Assembly (NCBI GenBank): GCA_001632425.1
Contig: KV425564.1
Coordinates: 186,001-250,000 of the forward strand
Direction: 5' to 3'
DNA length: 64,000 bases
DNA from: Neolentinus lepideus HHB14362 ss-1
Lineage: Eukaryota > Basidiomycota > Agaricomycetes > Gloeophyllales > Gloeophyllaceae
The notes under the pieces were generated by a model that saw only the letters and a list, made by a program, of their open reading frames with translations, had not been told where the DNA came from and ran no database searches. The position numbers and the translations under genes are program-made. Position 1 is the stretch's first letter. Every line of letters starts with the position of its first letter. This document shows, piece after piece, positions 12,310 to 24,042 of this stretch.

Positions 12310-12503
12310 ACTCAAAGCGCCAGGAGGGAGAGACAAAGATCTGTGAGCAGATGAATGAAAGCAGTCGAAGCAGACGCGCTTGAACTGGTCGATCAGATCT
12401 CGGAAGAACCCGAGGCGCGTCCTCCAAAAATTGGTGCTAATTTTAGACGCGAGCACACAACTCACGTCTTTGGTGTCTGTTTCCTGGGCTGGTTCTTTCC
12501 GTT
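12310..12503. promoter_or_regulatory. Bidirectional promoter between ARP4 and ERB1
   Basis: Only 194 bp separate the two start codons. There is no strong TATA box. The sequence must hold both core promoters and both 5' leaders, so it is a compact bidirectional promoter linking a chromatin gene with a ribosome-assembly gene. Confidence 0.6.
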
Positions 12504-15207
12504 ATGGCGTCCAATGAATCGAAAAACGATTTAAAGAAGAAGCGGAAACAAATTCAAGAAGAGCCAGAGGAGGAAGAGCTATCTCAGGCTGTGGGTCTGG
12601 AGATGCTGAGTGACGAGGAGGGAGACGTGTCTGCCGCTTCAGATGACGGAGAGGTCGACGAGTTTCCGGAGATCAATGCTGCGAGCGACAGCGAGAGTGA
12701 TGATGATGGGGAGAATGAAGAGAAAGACGAAGATGAGGAGAGGGACAGCGACGAAGAGGACGAGGATGACGAGGAAACAGATTCAGACAACGAGATCAAT
12801 CCATTCCCCCAGGCCAAAACTATTATTTCCGACATCACGAAACAGCCAAAACGTGTATTTCCTGAGATTGAACCTGATTATGACTCTGACTCTTCCACGG
12901 AGGATGTAAGCAAACCACGCAATATCTCCCTGTGCACTCCGAGATAAATCAAGTTATGTTAGGACCCGAATCGGATTGGAAACGTTCCCCTTCACTGGTA
13001 TGATGACCTACCTCACATAGGCTACGACATGAATGGCAAGCAGATATTCAGACCCGCGCGAGGGGACGAACTGGATAAATTCCTGGACACGGTGGAGGAT
13101 CCCAAGTCCTGGTATGTTGTACGATAGCACAGGTGTTCCTGGTCTAATCATATTATCATTGCAGGATGTCTGCGTTTGACAAGTCCTTACAAATGGACAA
13201 GCCACTAACGGCCGAAGAGCTAGACATTATTCGTCGGCTGCAGGCTAATGAAGTCCCTGACGTTGGCTATGACCCTTACGAGCCGACTGTCGAATGGTTC
13301 ACCGGTAAAGGTAAAGAGGAGAAAATGCCCTTATCAGCTGCACCTGAACCGAAGCGACGTTGGGTGCCTAGTAAATGGGAGAAGAAAAAGGCCCGTGAAA
13401 CTATCAGTCCATTCCGTTTCCAACGCTTAGTTTGTTCCATTATAGGTGATGAAAATAGTCCGTGCCATACGGCAGGGACGTATCGTCCCCTCCAAACCGA
13501 ATTCCGCACAACCCCAATTCTACTCTATATGGAACGAGCCCACCGACTCTCAACACCCCCCGCCCTTACCGGCGCCCAAACCCGCGCTTCCCACTAACGC
13601 CGAATCTTACAACCCGCCGGAGGAATACCTCCCGACGGAAGAGGAGCGCCAGGAGTGGGAGGCACAGGACAAGGAGGACCGCGAGCGCAACTTCCTCCCG
13701 CAAAAGTACGGCGCGCTGCGGCTCGTGCCCGCGTACGGCCAGTTCATTCAAGAGCGGTTCAGTCGCCAGCTGGATCTGTATATGGCGCCCCGCATACAGA
13801 GGCGGAGGTTGCAGATCGACCCGGATAGTTTAATACCTAAGCTTCCGAGTCCAAGTAGCTTGAAGCCATTCCCCAGCTATCGAGGATTGTGGTTCACGCA
13901 TGGGAAGGGCAGGGCGAGGTGTCTGAGCGTCAGCCTTGATGGTGCTTGGGTTGTGAGCGGCGACGAAGGTGGCGTGGTGAGTCTTTGGGAGGTAACGGTA
14001 GGGAGGGAGGTCAAGAGGTGGACATTCAGTGGTAAGATCGGATCTCTGGAATGGTGTCCAAGAACAGACGTTAGTTTTTTCGTCGTCGGAGTGTAAGTCA
14101 TATAATTATTTCATGTGAATGTTTTATTTCTTCCGTGGATGCTAACTTCTGCACTAGCGAGGGTCATTTGCACTTTGTCATACCGCCCAATCTACCTTCT
14201 GGCGTACTAACCGTTACGCAGTCATTGCTAGCGCCAGGCACTCTACCACCTCCTCCTGCCACACCATCTCCGGTCAAATGGGTGTCTTCTTCATCTTCGG
14301 CATCGTTAGATGACCCTATCCTCACCCTACAACTACCGGCGCTTTCTGGCTTACCCGGTCAGATTACATGGCACCGTAGAGGCGACTATCTCGCATCAGT
14401 TTGTATGTTCTATTCGCCCTCTCGACGGAAGTGAACAGAACGGGCTAATTATTAACATTGCTCGACAGCTAACAGTGAAGGCGAGGGCAGCGTCTGGATT
14501 CATCAGATATCTCGGCGCCATTCGCAGGCGCCCTTCAAGAAAGTCAAGGGGTCCATCCAAATGGTGCTCTTTCATCCGTCCAGACCAGAGTTCTTCGTCG
14601 CGGTATGTCCCGGCTGATTGATACATTGCGAACATCTTGTCTATCACCCTGTCTTCTGACCGTATGTGTCGGACAGACGCAGCGATATGTGCGGATGTAC
14701 AACCTTGCCGAGCAGAAGCTGTTGAAGACGCTCATGCCCGGAATCAAATGGATCTCGTCCATGGACGTCCACCCATCGGGCGATCACCTGATTGTCGGCG
14801 GGTACGACCGGAAACTCTGTTGGTTCGATTTGGAGCTGAGCGACAAACCGTACAAGAACCTCAGGCACGTCCGGTTATCAAGGCGACCTTCGCGACTTTG
14901 CGAGTAGTGCTGACTTCTAATTTCTGCTTTTACTGCGTATAGGTATCATACGAAGGCGATTCGGTCTCTCCACTTCCACCCTACGTACCCTCTCTTCGCG
15001 TCGTCGTCGGATGACGGGACAATACAGATATTCCACGCAAGGGTGTACAATGATCTCATGACGGACCCGCTCATTGTGCCATTGAAAATTCTGAGGGGGC
15101 ATGATATCAAGGACGGGTTGGGGGTGCTGCAGGTTAGGTGGTGTGGAGGGCAGCCATGGCTTGCAAGCGCCGGAGCTGATGGGAAGGTGGCGGTATGGTG
15201 CAGTTAA
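12504..15207 (+). CDS. ERB1: Ribosome biogenesis protein Erb1/BOP1
   Basis: This is a nucleolar factor of the PeBoW/NOP7 complex needed for 27S pre-rRNA processing and 60S subunit assembly. The first ~145 residues are very acidic (long Glu/Asp/Ser runs) after a lysine patch. The BOP1 N-terminal domain follows: [96 protein letters not shown], then [20 protein letters not shown] and [19 protein letters not shown]. The remainder is a WD40 propeller ([60 protein letters not shown]) ending DGKVAVWCS at 15207. About seven short introns interrupt it. Length and order match the family. Confidence 0.93.
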
Positions 15208-16078
15208 CGCGGTATCTCTTCCCTTCCCCCGTCCATGATCTTAATATCGCCTGTCTGTCTTGTATGGAATATCGGTCCTGCATATTCAGGGCGACCACTG
15301 GCCGGGCCGTCCAGGGTGTAGCGACACCGCCTAAATTTACTTTGTCATGGCGCTGAACACGAGTGCAACGATGCAGTAATAATGAATTGAGCTTGGTGGG
15401 AATGCCGGCACCACTTACGCGTTCGCATTATGTCCGAACGCAGGACCCGCTAGCCAAGCAGCGTCGTCGCTGAAGTTCTTAAAAGGTTAGCAACCTCGAG
15501 CGAACTAGTCCTTGACAACTGTAGGTCCCATTTGGATGTAGATAGAGACACAGGACGACGCGCGAAGGTTGGCGGGGTAGAAATTGATTCCGCTGTGGCG
15601 GGATGGCCGGAATCATATCTAGATATCATCTGTCTTTTCTCCAGCCGAGACGACGCCCTCGGTCGATGCATACGTCCAGCACGTTCATGAAAAGGAGATA
15701 TCCTGCTCGGAGCTTGACAGTTAGGATTGGCGCAAATGCTTCCGAATATCAGCATTGCGAATGCGAAATAGAGTTGACCTCCACAGGCGATGTCCATATG
15801 AACCCGGGTCGTTGTTCCAAAAAGGTACACATACAAGACAGTGCACGTAAAAGGTAAGGCGCATCTCTCCAGAGAAGCCAGGCGAATAGACTCATCTTGA
15901 TTGATAGCCTCTCCGGCTTCCCTTCGGCCTTCAACTGCCATCTACTTATGTATCCCTTAAAATGCCCCGATCTCTTCGTGGGTCCTCCCCATCCTTGACC
16001 GCTCACTCTCCTCCAAGTCTTGGCACGGCAGAGCCTGTCCTGCTCGTCTGCTGTTTCTCTACGACAGACTAGGCCAAA
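15208..16078. other. Intergenic region, no gene recognised
   Basis: This is 870 bp between ERB1 and the next gene. A minus-strand open frame at 15450-15941 (163 codons) contains a hydrophobic segment near its middle but has no recognisable motif and no matching neighbour exons, so it is not called. The right end (from about 15900) is CT-rich and probably the promoter and leader of the gene starting at 16079. Confidence 0.4.
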
Positions 16079-17987
16079 ATGCCCAATTGGTCGAGCGCCG
16101 AAGAGCTTGCAAAGGATAGCGGTGGGTCAAACTTTGTATCCGTACCGAGAAGTCAACGCTCATTTTTCTCTCTCACACAGAGGTCTTCATCCGGCTGCTT
16201 TTCTCTCTCTTCGGTCTCTACTGTTGGGAGCTCATCTCGACGATCGGGTTCGAGTGGTCCCTCATTCGAGGTACACGAAAATTCAAATGGCCTTTGGTAT
16301 GTCCAGTCTAGTCAATCCAAAGTCTACGCTCACCGAGCTCTTCTTGGAACTAGAGTATGTCAACAGTGCTTCTAGAGAGCCACACTATATCCTGAGCCAT
16401 TCCCTCTGCAGTTTTTTTCTTCCTTGCTCGGTACTGCATCGTATGGGCCCTCATCGGACTGTGCGTAGAGTTTGTCTCCGCTCAGAGCGAAACTGACATA
16501 AGACTGTCAAAAGGCTCATATCCTTTTCGGTCAAATCAGAGGTGTGTGCTTAATTTACAACATTACATCCGCGGACTAATTAGCGACCCCTCCCAGGTTA
16601 ACTGTAATGTATGTGCAGTAGACTATTTTGGCCCGATTAGAGTGCTTATGTCAATGTCATCCACATTAAGGCGCTGTACACCTTCAACTCCGTAAGTGCC
16701 GGTGTCTGATGATCATCCTAAATTTCTGACAATTTTTTCTGATTACTAGTTCTGTGGGAACATGTCGATTCTGGCAGCGTCTACCTCGCTAATGCTCCGC
16801 ACGTAAGGCCCCCACTTCTATTCAGTTATGTCTGAACTTTCTATCCGTTCTGACATATCATCCCGACCCTGCAGGATCGCCTTGTGGGAACGGTCGCTGA
16901 AGGTTGTCATCCCACTTGGCATCCTCTGCCTGGCACATTGGGGCCTGTTGTGGTTCGGCATGTTCATCGTGCATGCCGAATGGGTGCCGGAGGAGGCCAG
17001 CTGTTCCGTCGACAAGACAAATCACACGTTCCTCAGCATCAATCTGTTCTATAGTACGCGAGTCGCTCTATGACTTGCCTTTGATGTGTTGATATTGACG
17101 TGCGGGTAGCTATGGGCTTTGACCTTATCGTGTTTTGTCTTACGTTCGCGGCCTTGATTCGGACGGAAGCCCGATCTGGTCTGTGGAAGATGTTGTTCAA
17201 TGACGGATTGGTCTACTTCTTGGTGACCGCGTCGGCGAACTGCCTGCCTGCCGTACGTGTATTGCGTATGGTCATGTCTGTTTTCTGTGCTAACCTATGA
17301 ATTGTGATAGATCTTGAACATACGCGACCTTAACAGTGAGTTCCGGTATCTGTATGGTCAGATGACAATCATATTGATTTCATCTACTAGTCACGATGAA
17401 TGTGTAAGTGTACCCGAACTGACCTTCTGTTCTCTCTGCTAAATCAAACTATCATATCTTGTTCAGCATTGCCACAGTATGTCAATTGCACTCAATGCAA
17501 CGATCTCTTTGACCTTTCTTCAGGTCCCTGCCGCCACGGTTGCATCGATTGCTGCCTGCAGGGCGGTAATTCGTCTGCAGGGCTATGCTAGTAAAGACGC
17601 ATACGTGCACAGCGAGTCCCTAATCACCAACGAATTCCGACTATCTCGGTTTGGACCTGCCATCAAGACGCCGCGCTACAACACCCGGCCCGAAATCCAT
17701 GTCACAACGGACCAGATCGTCATGCAGGACCTGTCGTAAGTTTGTTTTCACCACATTGCCTCGAGAACAGACAGCTTCAATGCTCCATTGCACTTAGACC
17801 AGCGTCGGAGACCGCTGTGAATACGCCTTACGATCGGGCACCGTTCGACGGGGCGAACGGGTTGCACCATATGAAAAAGGCGGAGGCGGAGGCATCGCTG
17901 GAGTCGCAGTCGCCTACGTCGCATGGAATCCACGTCCAGTTCGTGAGCGCAAAAGAGGCTGACGACTTCGCTGCGCACGCTGTCTAG
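16079..17987 (+). CDS. Basidiomycete seven-helix membrane protein, unknown function
   Basis: This is a many-intron gene encoding a polytopic membrane protein of a family common in mushroom-forming fungi but without known function. Hydrophobic segments read in order: VFIRLLFSLFGLYCWELIST, FLARYCIVWALIGLLISFSV, ALYTFNSFCGNMSILAASTS with LMLRTIALWERS, VVIPLGILCLAHWGLLWFGM, then a loop with two cysteine-containing, likely luminal stretches, FDLIVFCLTFAALI, LVYFLVTASANCLPAIL and a last helix before CRAVIRLQGYA. The C-terminal ~130 residues are hydrophilic and end FVSAKEADDFAAHAV. Family signature VNC-N-ALYTFN is restored only if the intron from about 16613 ends just before GCGCTGTAC at about 16671. 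The exon coding for the second helix has an ambiguous junction. About ten introns. Confidence 0.8.
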
Positions 17988-18295
17988 TGCAGCCTGTATA
18001 TGAAGGATGGGATCAAGAGGAATGATCAAGGGTTGTGTAGAAATCGGAGGGAAGTTGATACCATCCAATTATTTATAATCGCCACCGGTCGTTACATATC
18101 TGTAATTTTACGGTTTCGCTGTTGTACGGCGTGTTGTGTTAATATTCAGTGAATTTTTGTAGCATGTACCCATTTCTTCAATAGACACAATCGCAGTTGA
18201 TCGATAATTTACAGATGTCATATATTGATACTTTTCTGGTCCATACAGACGTCGCGCCGATAAGAAGCTCAACCCTCATCCTAAAGCAGAACTCT
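17988..18295. other. Intergenic region between convergent genes
   Basis: This AT-rich 3' flank of about 300 bp lies between two converging genes. I see no gene in it. Confidence 0.5.
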
Positions 18296-19001
18296 TCACC
18301 GTCTCCGATGTGAGCGACCAGCTTTCCGCCGCGCTGCAACGCCTCCCTGCCGGTTCATGCCCTTTGGTTGTGGCCGAGCGGACATGCCCTTTGATATCCG
18401 CCATTGTTCTCTCCTGGAATTGCGAGGTCCGTGCGTAGATACCTTCTGGGGTTGCGATGAGGATGGTTGACCGTCTAGGTCCATAACGTCTGGGTGAGAG
18501 GAAAAAGAGGGGATTGGAGAAAAATAAACGATGGTCCAGGATGATAGTAAAAAATAAGATCGAACCTGCAGAGGCCCCAGTGTTCGAGACAGCTTGACTG
18601 TCTGGAAAAGTGCAAAGGCCCGGTCAGCAAAACGATCTCCAATCTGAATGTTGTACTAGGGTGTCGTGTGAGCACTCTCTCGTTCATCAGACCTCTTCCC
18701 ATCTAGCCAAGCCTGCCCATTCCTGCATGCTCTCCGGTGTGATGCTATCCTGATCACACAGCCCGAAAAACGGGAACCAACACCAACCTGCTTCAATTTT
18801 GTCTTCATCCATCCATCCCTCCTTCTCGGTATCTCCTTCTAGGAGTACATCCTTAAAATCCTCTGGATCTGCTGCCTTTAGGGCGACGAGCTTCTGGTTG
18901 AGCCGGTTTAGGCGGGCAGCTTCAGTTGCTGCGTAGACTCCTACTTCACGCTTCTTCGACCGGAAGGCGCGCTTGCTCTTTGAGCGAAGAGACTTGGCCA
19001 T
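18296..19001 (-). CDS. Nucleolar DUF2423 protein (yeast YBL028C / LLPH-like)
   Basis: This is a small, very basic protein of the family linked to the nucleolus and pre-60S ribosomes. Exon 1 (19001-18788) starts MAKSLRSKSKRAFRSKKREV, the family hallmark, and continues GVYAATEAARLNRLNQKL. Exon 2 (18489-18296) begins within EADVMDLDGQPSSS and carries the second conserved block KVSTHGPRNSRREQWRISKG, then MNRQGGVAARRKAGRSHRRR-stop. The GT-AG intron between them is 298 bp, about five times the local norm, but its ends give a perfect in-frame joint (GCAG|AC). The protein is about 135 residues. It may act with Erb1-type factors in ribosome assembly, by inference from the family only. Confidence 0.85.
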
Positions 19002-19283
19002 AGTGAGATTTATGCTGGTAAGGGTGTGGTATGCTCAGAAATATGAGGGCGCAAGTCCAAGGGCAGTATCTGCACTATGGTGGTGGGTGCTGAAGCTGTT
19101 AAGGAATATTGTGAGCGGAGTTAGAATTGTCCACAGGTGCCGGATGGCTGTGAAGCAGGCACTGCCACCACGTGTCCAGGTTACAGTGCCTTCCGCTCAA
19201 AACCGACCACTCGGCAATAGGCGGGACTGCAACCATATCAGGACCTCGGAAGAAATTCGTGTTGGGACAAAAACTATACGAAT
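19002..19283. other. Upstream region of the DUF2423 gene
   Basis: This is the presumed promoter of the minus-strand gene starting at 19001, cut off by the assembly gap. No gene is seen. Confidence 0.4.
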
Positions 19284-19748
19284 NNNNNNNNNNNNNNNNN
19301 NNNNNNNNNNNNNNNNNNNNNNNNNNNNNNNNNNNNNNNNNNNNNNNNNNNNNNNNNNNNNNNNNNNNNNNNNNNNNNNNNNNNNNNNNNNNNNNNNNNN
19401 NNNNNNNNNNNNNNNNNNNNNNNNNNNNNNNNNNNNNNNNNNNNNNNNNNNNNNNNNNNNNNNNNNNNNNNNNNNNNNNNNNNNNNNNNNNNNNNNNNNN
19501 NNNNNNNNNNNNNNNNNNNNNNNNNNNNNNNNNNNNNNNNNNNNNNNNNNNNNNNNNNNNNNNNNNNNNNNNNNNNNNNNNNNNNNNNNNNNNNNNNNNN
19601 NNNNNNNNNNNNNNNNNNNNNNNNNNNNNNNNNNNNNNNNNNNNNNNNNNNNNNNNNNNNNNNNNNNNNNNNNNNNNNNNNNNNNNNNNNNNNNNNNNNN
19701 NNNNNNNNNNNNNNNNNNNNNNNNNNNNNNNNNNNNNNNNNNNNNNNN
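19284..19748. other. Assembly gap (465 N)
   Basis: This is an uninterrupted run of N. Reading frames that appear to cross it are artefacts. The odd length suggests an estimated rather than fixed-size gap. The sequence just right of it is A-rich and then contains a strong GC palindrome, so a repeat or secondary structure may have caused the break. Confidence 0.99.
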
Positions 19749-19810
19749 AAAAAATTAAAATGTGTATTTACGCATCTTTTGTCCAGGTTTATGTTTCAAA
19801 TTTTCTTCCG

Positions 19811-19850
19811 GGCGCCTCCGGCGCCTCGGTTCAAGCCAGGCGGAGGCGCC
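19811..19850. repeat. Perfect 10-bp GC-rich inverted repeat beside the gap
   Basis: GGCGCCTCCG at 19811-19820 and its exact reverse complement CGGAGGCGCC at 19841-19850 are separated by 20 bases. They could form a stable hairpin. The island is GC-rich and sits inside an AT-rich stretch. Confidence 0.8.
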
Positions 19851-20909
19851 GAGTCTTAGTGAAGGAAACTGTACGATCAGTATTATCGACTCTCACCGTC
19901 TTCATGTAACTACACGGCCTTTCGGTTCTGTAAGTCAGGGATTCCGAGGTTTCTAGTTTCTGTTGAATATTCGAAAAATGTGCAGATGCGACGGCTGATT
20001 TCGCTACTGGACGATCTTAAAACAGACATATGCACCACCTTCATTGCCGCAGCGGCGCAGCTTCAGACAGCATGAGTCAGTGGATGATTTCTCGTAACGT
20101 TAGGGTGACTCAATTATTAAACCGCCAGGTCGGTCGCAGAGTGACGAAGTGGCTGTGGATCACGGTCATGTGATCCTTCGTCCACGCTGTGGCAAAGAGA
20201 GCGTGACGGAATATCACAAGTCACGCACACAAGAAGGTCGATTTTGTGCGCCCTGCCGTCTTTTATACCTGTTCACTTACGTAGTAGCTTATATAATAAA
20301 ATCCGTGGTAGCTGAAATAGAATGTTGCAGAATAAAGAAATAAGTTCTGTCTCTAATTGTGCTTCTACCACCCGCCATGTCTGCGCTCCGCGTGAGTCCA
20401 GCACAAGTCGAATCTTCACAGAGTACTTTGAGATGGCTCAGCCTGCGAGATGTCGCACTCCCGCTCAATTTGGGTGTTGAAATGATGACTGATCTCTAGT
20501 AGCTTCCTGCAATGACACAATTACTGTAGGTTAGCGTGAAGAAGCCACTGTGTGGCGAAATTCGACTACAACAAGACAATCCGGATATTGTCCACCTACT
20601 CCCGATTCCCTAGCACCCGCTGTGGGAGTGTTTAAAGTGCAGTTTTTCATCGGGGCTCTGTACCTGTTTGCTATAGCTAATAGGGCTGTATCAATTGTCG
20701 ATGTCGGCAGATCGATAGTTTGTCCAAAAATAAAAAATAAAAGAGAAAGACCATACGAACTGCCCGGTATTCTTAAACATATCATATTCTGATGAACGCC
20801 AGATTCGATTAGTGTTAGAACAGCAATGTGAAGAAGGGAAAATACAAGGGTCTATTCGGAGTTTTTGTCTGTTATTCCAACATCAGCGTGTTCGACCATG
20901 TGTGGGACA
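19851..20909. other. Intergenic region, no gene recognised
   Basis: This is about 1.06 kb between the gap and the 3' end of the Rdx-like gene. Short open frames occur on both strands without conserved motifs. I see nothing supportable in it. Confidence 0.4.
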
Positions 20910-21526
20910 TTATTTCTTGTCTGAATGGCCCAGTGACTTCCCAGGCTGTACATGGTCCCTAACCCGTTGTTTCTGGATACAAGAGACTTCTCAACAAAGA
21001 AAAGGAGAAAAGCTACTCAGAAAAGACGCACCAGAACCTTCAACTCGGGAAAGCCACCCTCCACTTTCCGGTCCCATATGAGGTGCGGCTGCTCACCGTG
21101 CAAGAAGAGCCATACACGAAAGCGGCCCGCAGTCTCATCCGCGCTCATAGGCATCAACGTAATACCTTTCAAGGTGGGCGGCGGGAATGTCAGGAAGAGT
21201 TCTGTAGATAGCCATGTTGCGCGATGTAACCTGGTCGAGGGCATTCAGCGGTTAAAACTCGGCGCCTTGATCTAGGGAGCGTACCAACGACACTGTATTT
21301 GAGTGTGTGTAAGGACATTACTTGTGATGCGTTAAGCAAGCCTTACCCTATCGCAAAATTCGATTGCAATGCTAGGTCCGGGTAGGGGTGAGGGTGGGAT
21401 GAAGGTCGAAGGATCCATGAGATTTGACTTCAAGTCGGCTACGATAGGAGCCGTGACCTGCTCAAAACTTTGCATTTCATTCTGCTGACAGGGTATGCAG
21501 TCCGTAGATGTTCCAGGGTCATCCAT
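20910..21526 (-). CDS. SelW/Rdx-family thioredoxin-like protein with an 8-nt microexon
   Basis: This is a small redox protein of the Rdx/SelW-SelT-SelH family. Four exons are inferred: 21526-21347, 21292-21285 (8 nt), 21230-21032 and 20972-20910, giving 149 residues. The N-terminal ~50 residues are a variable extension; the domain then starts SIAIEFCDR. The microexon TGTCGTTG supplies Cys-Arg and two bases of Trp, producing CDRCRWLHRATW and so restoring the family CxxC redox motif. Next come STELFLTFPPPTLKGITLMP, FRVWLFLHGEQPHLIWDRKV and EGGFPELKVLKQRVRDHVQ, which are the conserved strand and helix of the fold. All introns are GT-AG; the two flanking the microexon are 54 nt each. Without the microexon the two neighbouring exons are out of frame. 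The cysteines are ordinary Cys codons, with no selenocysteine. It is divergent from PCH2, 158 bp away. Confidence 0.8.
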
Positions 21527-21684
21527 TGGTAGAGCAGAGGGACGACGAATACAAAGGAAAGACCCGAATGTGGCAATGACACATCACGTGGCAGTTTCTG
21601 TTTACGCGTTGTTTGTTCCTGTCCAATCTTTCCGACGCGTTGCAGTCGTGTGCTTGTCTCGACTCTCCTTCATCCATCGCCATC

Positions 21685-23680
21685 ATGTCCGACGAGCTCG
21701 ACGTGATGATGACCTCTCCTTCTCACCAGAGGACCTCAAATGTCTCTCAAAAAGCGGCTGAGGCAAGGACGATCTGGCCTGTGCACAGTGAGGCCCTAAA
21801 TTCACTCTGACAGCCTGCTTGCTGATCCACCACAGTCGAGGTCAGAATAGCCCCAACCGCCACAGCTCGCTTTGACACCATCCGAAATCTCGTGCACAAT
21901 TACCTGACCACATCCCTCTCACACATCTACCTCCCTTCCACACTGACCGGATGGGAAGATCATCCTGTCCTATCCGCGTCCATTGAGCGCGTTGTGGCAG
22001 CCGAGCCTCCAGCATCTCTCCTCTCCTCTTCTACATCCCCTTCATTACCCATTGAAGACTGCCTCTTGCAAATACACGTGTATCAACCGAATGACACGGA
22101 CGCCTTCGAGGAATTCGATGGTGGCGGTAGGGGCGGCGAGGGCGAGGAGGTGATGGCTGCGAGTATATGCGAACTGCCAAGTCGAGGATGGGAGGGCTTG
22201 TGGGATAGCCTGATATATGAAGGTGATGTGAAGGGACGGTTGCTGGATTATATCTATGCCACAGTAGTGTTCAGTGATGCCGACGTCGACTGTAAGCCAC
22301 GGATGCTTCTCATATGTGGTATGAAACCTAACGGTGTCATATATAGTTAACGTTGTGTCCTGGAACCGTGTTGTGCTTTTACACGGTCCCCCAGGAACTG
22401 GAAAGACTTCACTATGCCGTGCACTTGCCCAAAAACTTTCAATACGGCTCTCCCATCGGTATGTCCACCTGACTCCCACAGTCTCCCACTTGTGTTTTAA
22501 CTTGTCCATATATGTGCTCCCTCTTTTGCGCAGGTATCCTCACTCACGACTCCTCGAGATCAACTCTCATTCCCTCTTCTCTCGATGGTTCTCAGAAAGT
22601 GGGAAGCTGGTCCAAAGGCTCTTCAGCAGCATTCAGGATATGGTGGAGGACGAGGAAACTTTTGTGGTTGTGCTGATCGGTGTGTTCAATAACAGACAGG
22701 CGTCTGATCTTGATCTTTGCATGTTTACTTCCTGTGAATCTAGATGAGGTTGAGTCGCTAACGGCTGCACGAGCTGGAGCTATGGCTGGTACTGAGCCCT
22801 CAGATGGTCTACGCGTAAGCTCCTGGTGCTGCTCTAAACAGTGTCGCCGGCCTTCTAACATGGTGCTCCAACTAACTAGGTCGTCAACGCCCTCCTCACC
22901 CAACTGGACAAACTAAAACACCGCAAGAATGCGTTGATCATGTCCACAAGTAACCTCGCGAAAGCCATCGGTGAGCGCATCACCTCTCGCTCTCCCGAAA
23001 TCAACTAACTATCGTCGTCGTCGTGCATAGATTCCGCGTTCGTGGACCGCGCCGATATCATCCAGTATATCGACCTCCCGCCGCGCGAAGCCATCTACGA
23101 CATTCTCCGGAGCTGCCTGTCCGAACTCGTGCAGAAGAGGATCGTTCGTGACGTCGTGCGTCCTATCTACTCCCGATCCTCTCCTTTCCCAAATCTAATG
23201 CTCCAACTATTGCTATACCACAGGACGTTCCCACCCTGATACAAGCCCAGATGTATGAACGCACCTCCGCCTACCTCTCCCCGCAGCTGAACGGAGATAG
23301 CGAGGGACGAGACGACGAGGTCAGCAGAAGAGACCGAAATAAGCTGGTTGGTCTCAAGCTGCTGAAGCTCGCTGAACGGTGTCGCGTACGTCTACATCAC
23401 TCTCCCACTGCAACCCGCCTATCTCTAATTCTAAACGTCCATATTTCTGTGTATTTAGGAACAAGGCATGTCAGGCCGTGCCCTCCGCCGCCTCCCCGTC
23501 CTCGCACACGCCCGGTACATCGGCATTGGAATCAGTACTGCCAGCGTAGCTGCGCCGAACACGATTAACGGGCACGCCAAGAAGAGCAGAGGAGGAAGCA
23601 CGGACGTGGAGCTGTGGCTAGATTCGATGGAGAAGGTCGTCGACTCGCACGCGCTGGAGAAGGGGAGGTTTGAGCAGTAA
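21685..23680 (+). CDS. PCH2: Pachytene checkpoint AAA+ ATPase Pch2/TRIP13
   Basis: This is a hexameric AAA+ remodeller that unfolds HORMA-domain proteins (Hop1, Mad2-type) in meiosis and the spindle checkpoint. The N-terminal part ([20 protein letters not shown]) forms the substrate-recognition domain. Before the ATPase core comes the conserved [20 protein letters not shown] followed by [20 protein letters not shown]. Walker A is GPPGTGKT, preceded by NRVVLLH; the sensor region [20 protein letters not shown] and Walker [16 protein letters not shown] are intact. Further motifs are [40 protein letters not shown] and a C-terminal [19 protein letters not shown]. About seven short introns. The acidic linker [13 protein letters not shown] is a local expansion. 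The stop is at 23680. Confidence 0.93.
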
Positions 23681-24042
23681 GCTCGGGAGAGTTTCTCGCT
23701 TGCTTTGGTCGTTGCTAGTATCTCTTTTGTTTTCACATCGCATCATCGAACTTTGCATCGCATATATGCGTACAATACAATCATCATAGGCCGGGACACG
23801 AGCATGTAAAGAGACCTCATGTTTATTAAGTCTGCAGAATACATTTCTTGAGTGGGCAGGGTATTGCTGTCACGGGTTACGAATTTTAGACCGCCCGAAA
23901 CGAAACCTGCCACTCAGAAGGTAAGGGGGCTGTCTGTCCTAGGCAGCGTGAGCACAGGGTAGTATCGCTGGTTAGACAAGTACGAAACATCTGTGACTGA
24001 GTTAACTCTCCTGAAATTTCAAGCTCTGTAGTTAAACAGGAC
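23681..24042. other. Intergenic region between convergent genes
   Basis: This is about 360 bp of 3' flank. It may hold a small last exon of the minus-strand gene at 24043, because a perfect GTGAGT donor overlaps that stop codon. Nothing else is seen. Confidence 0.4.

Noticed and set aside
15450..15941. A 163-codon minus-strand frame with a hydrophobic segment
   Set aside because: No family motif, start context or neighbouring exons; it overlaps the likely promoter of the next gene.
18973..19909. Long open frames running through the N gap
   Set aside because: They consist mostly of unknown bases; the flanking parts show no coding character.
21017..21244. A shortened Rdx-like protein lacking the second cysteine
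   Set aside because: The direct joint of the flanking exons is out of frame; adding the 8-nt microexon restores both frame and CxxC motif.
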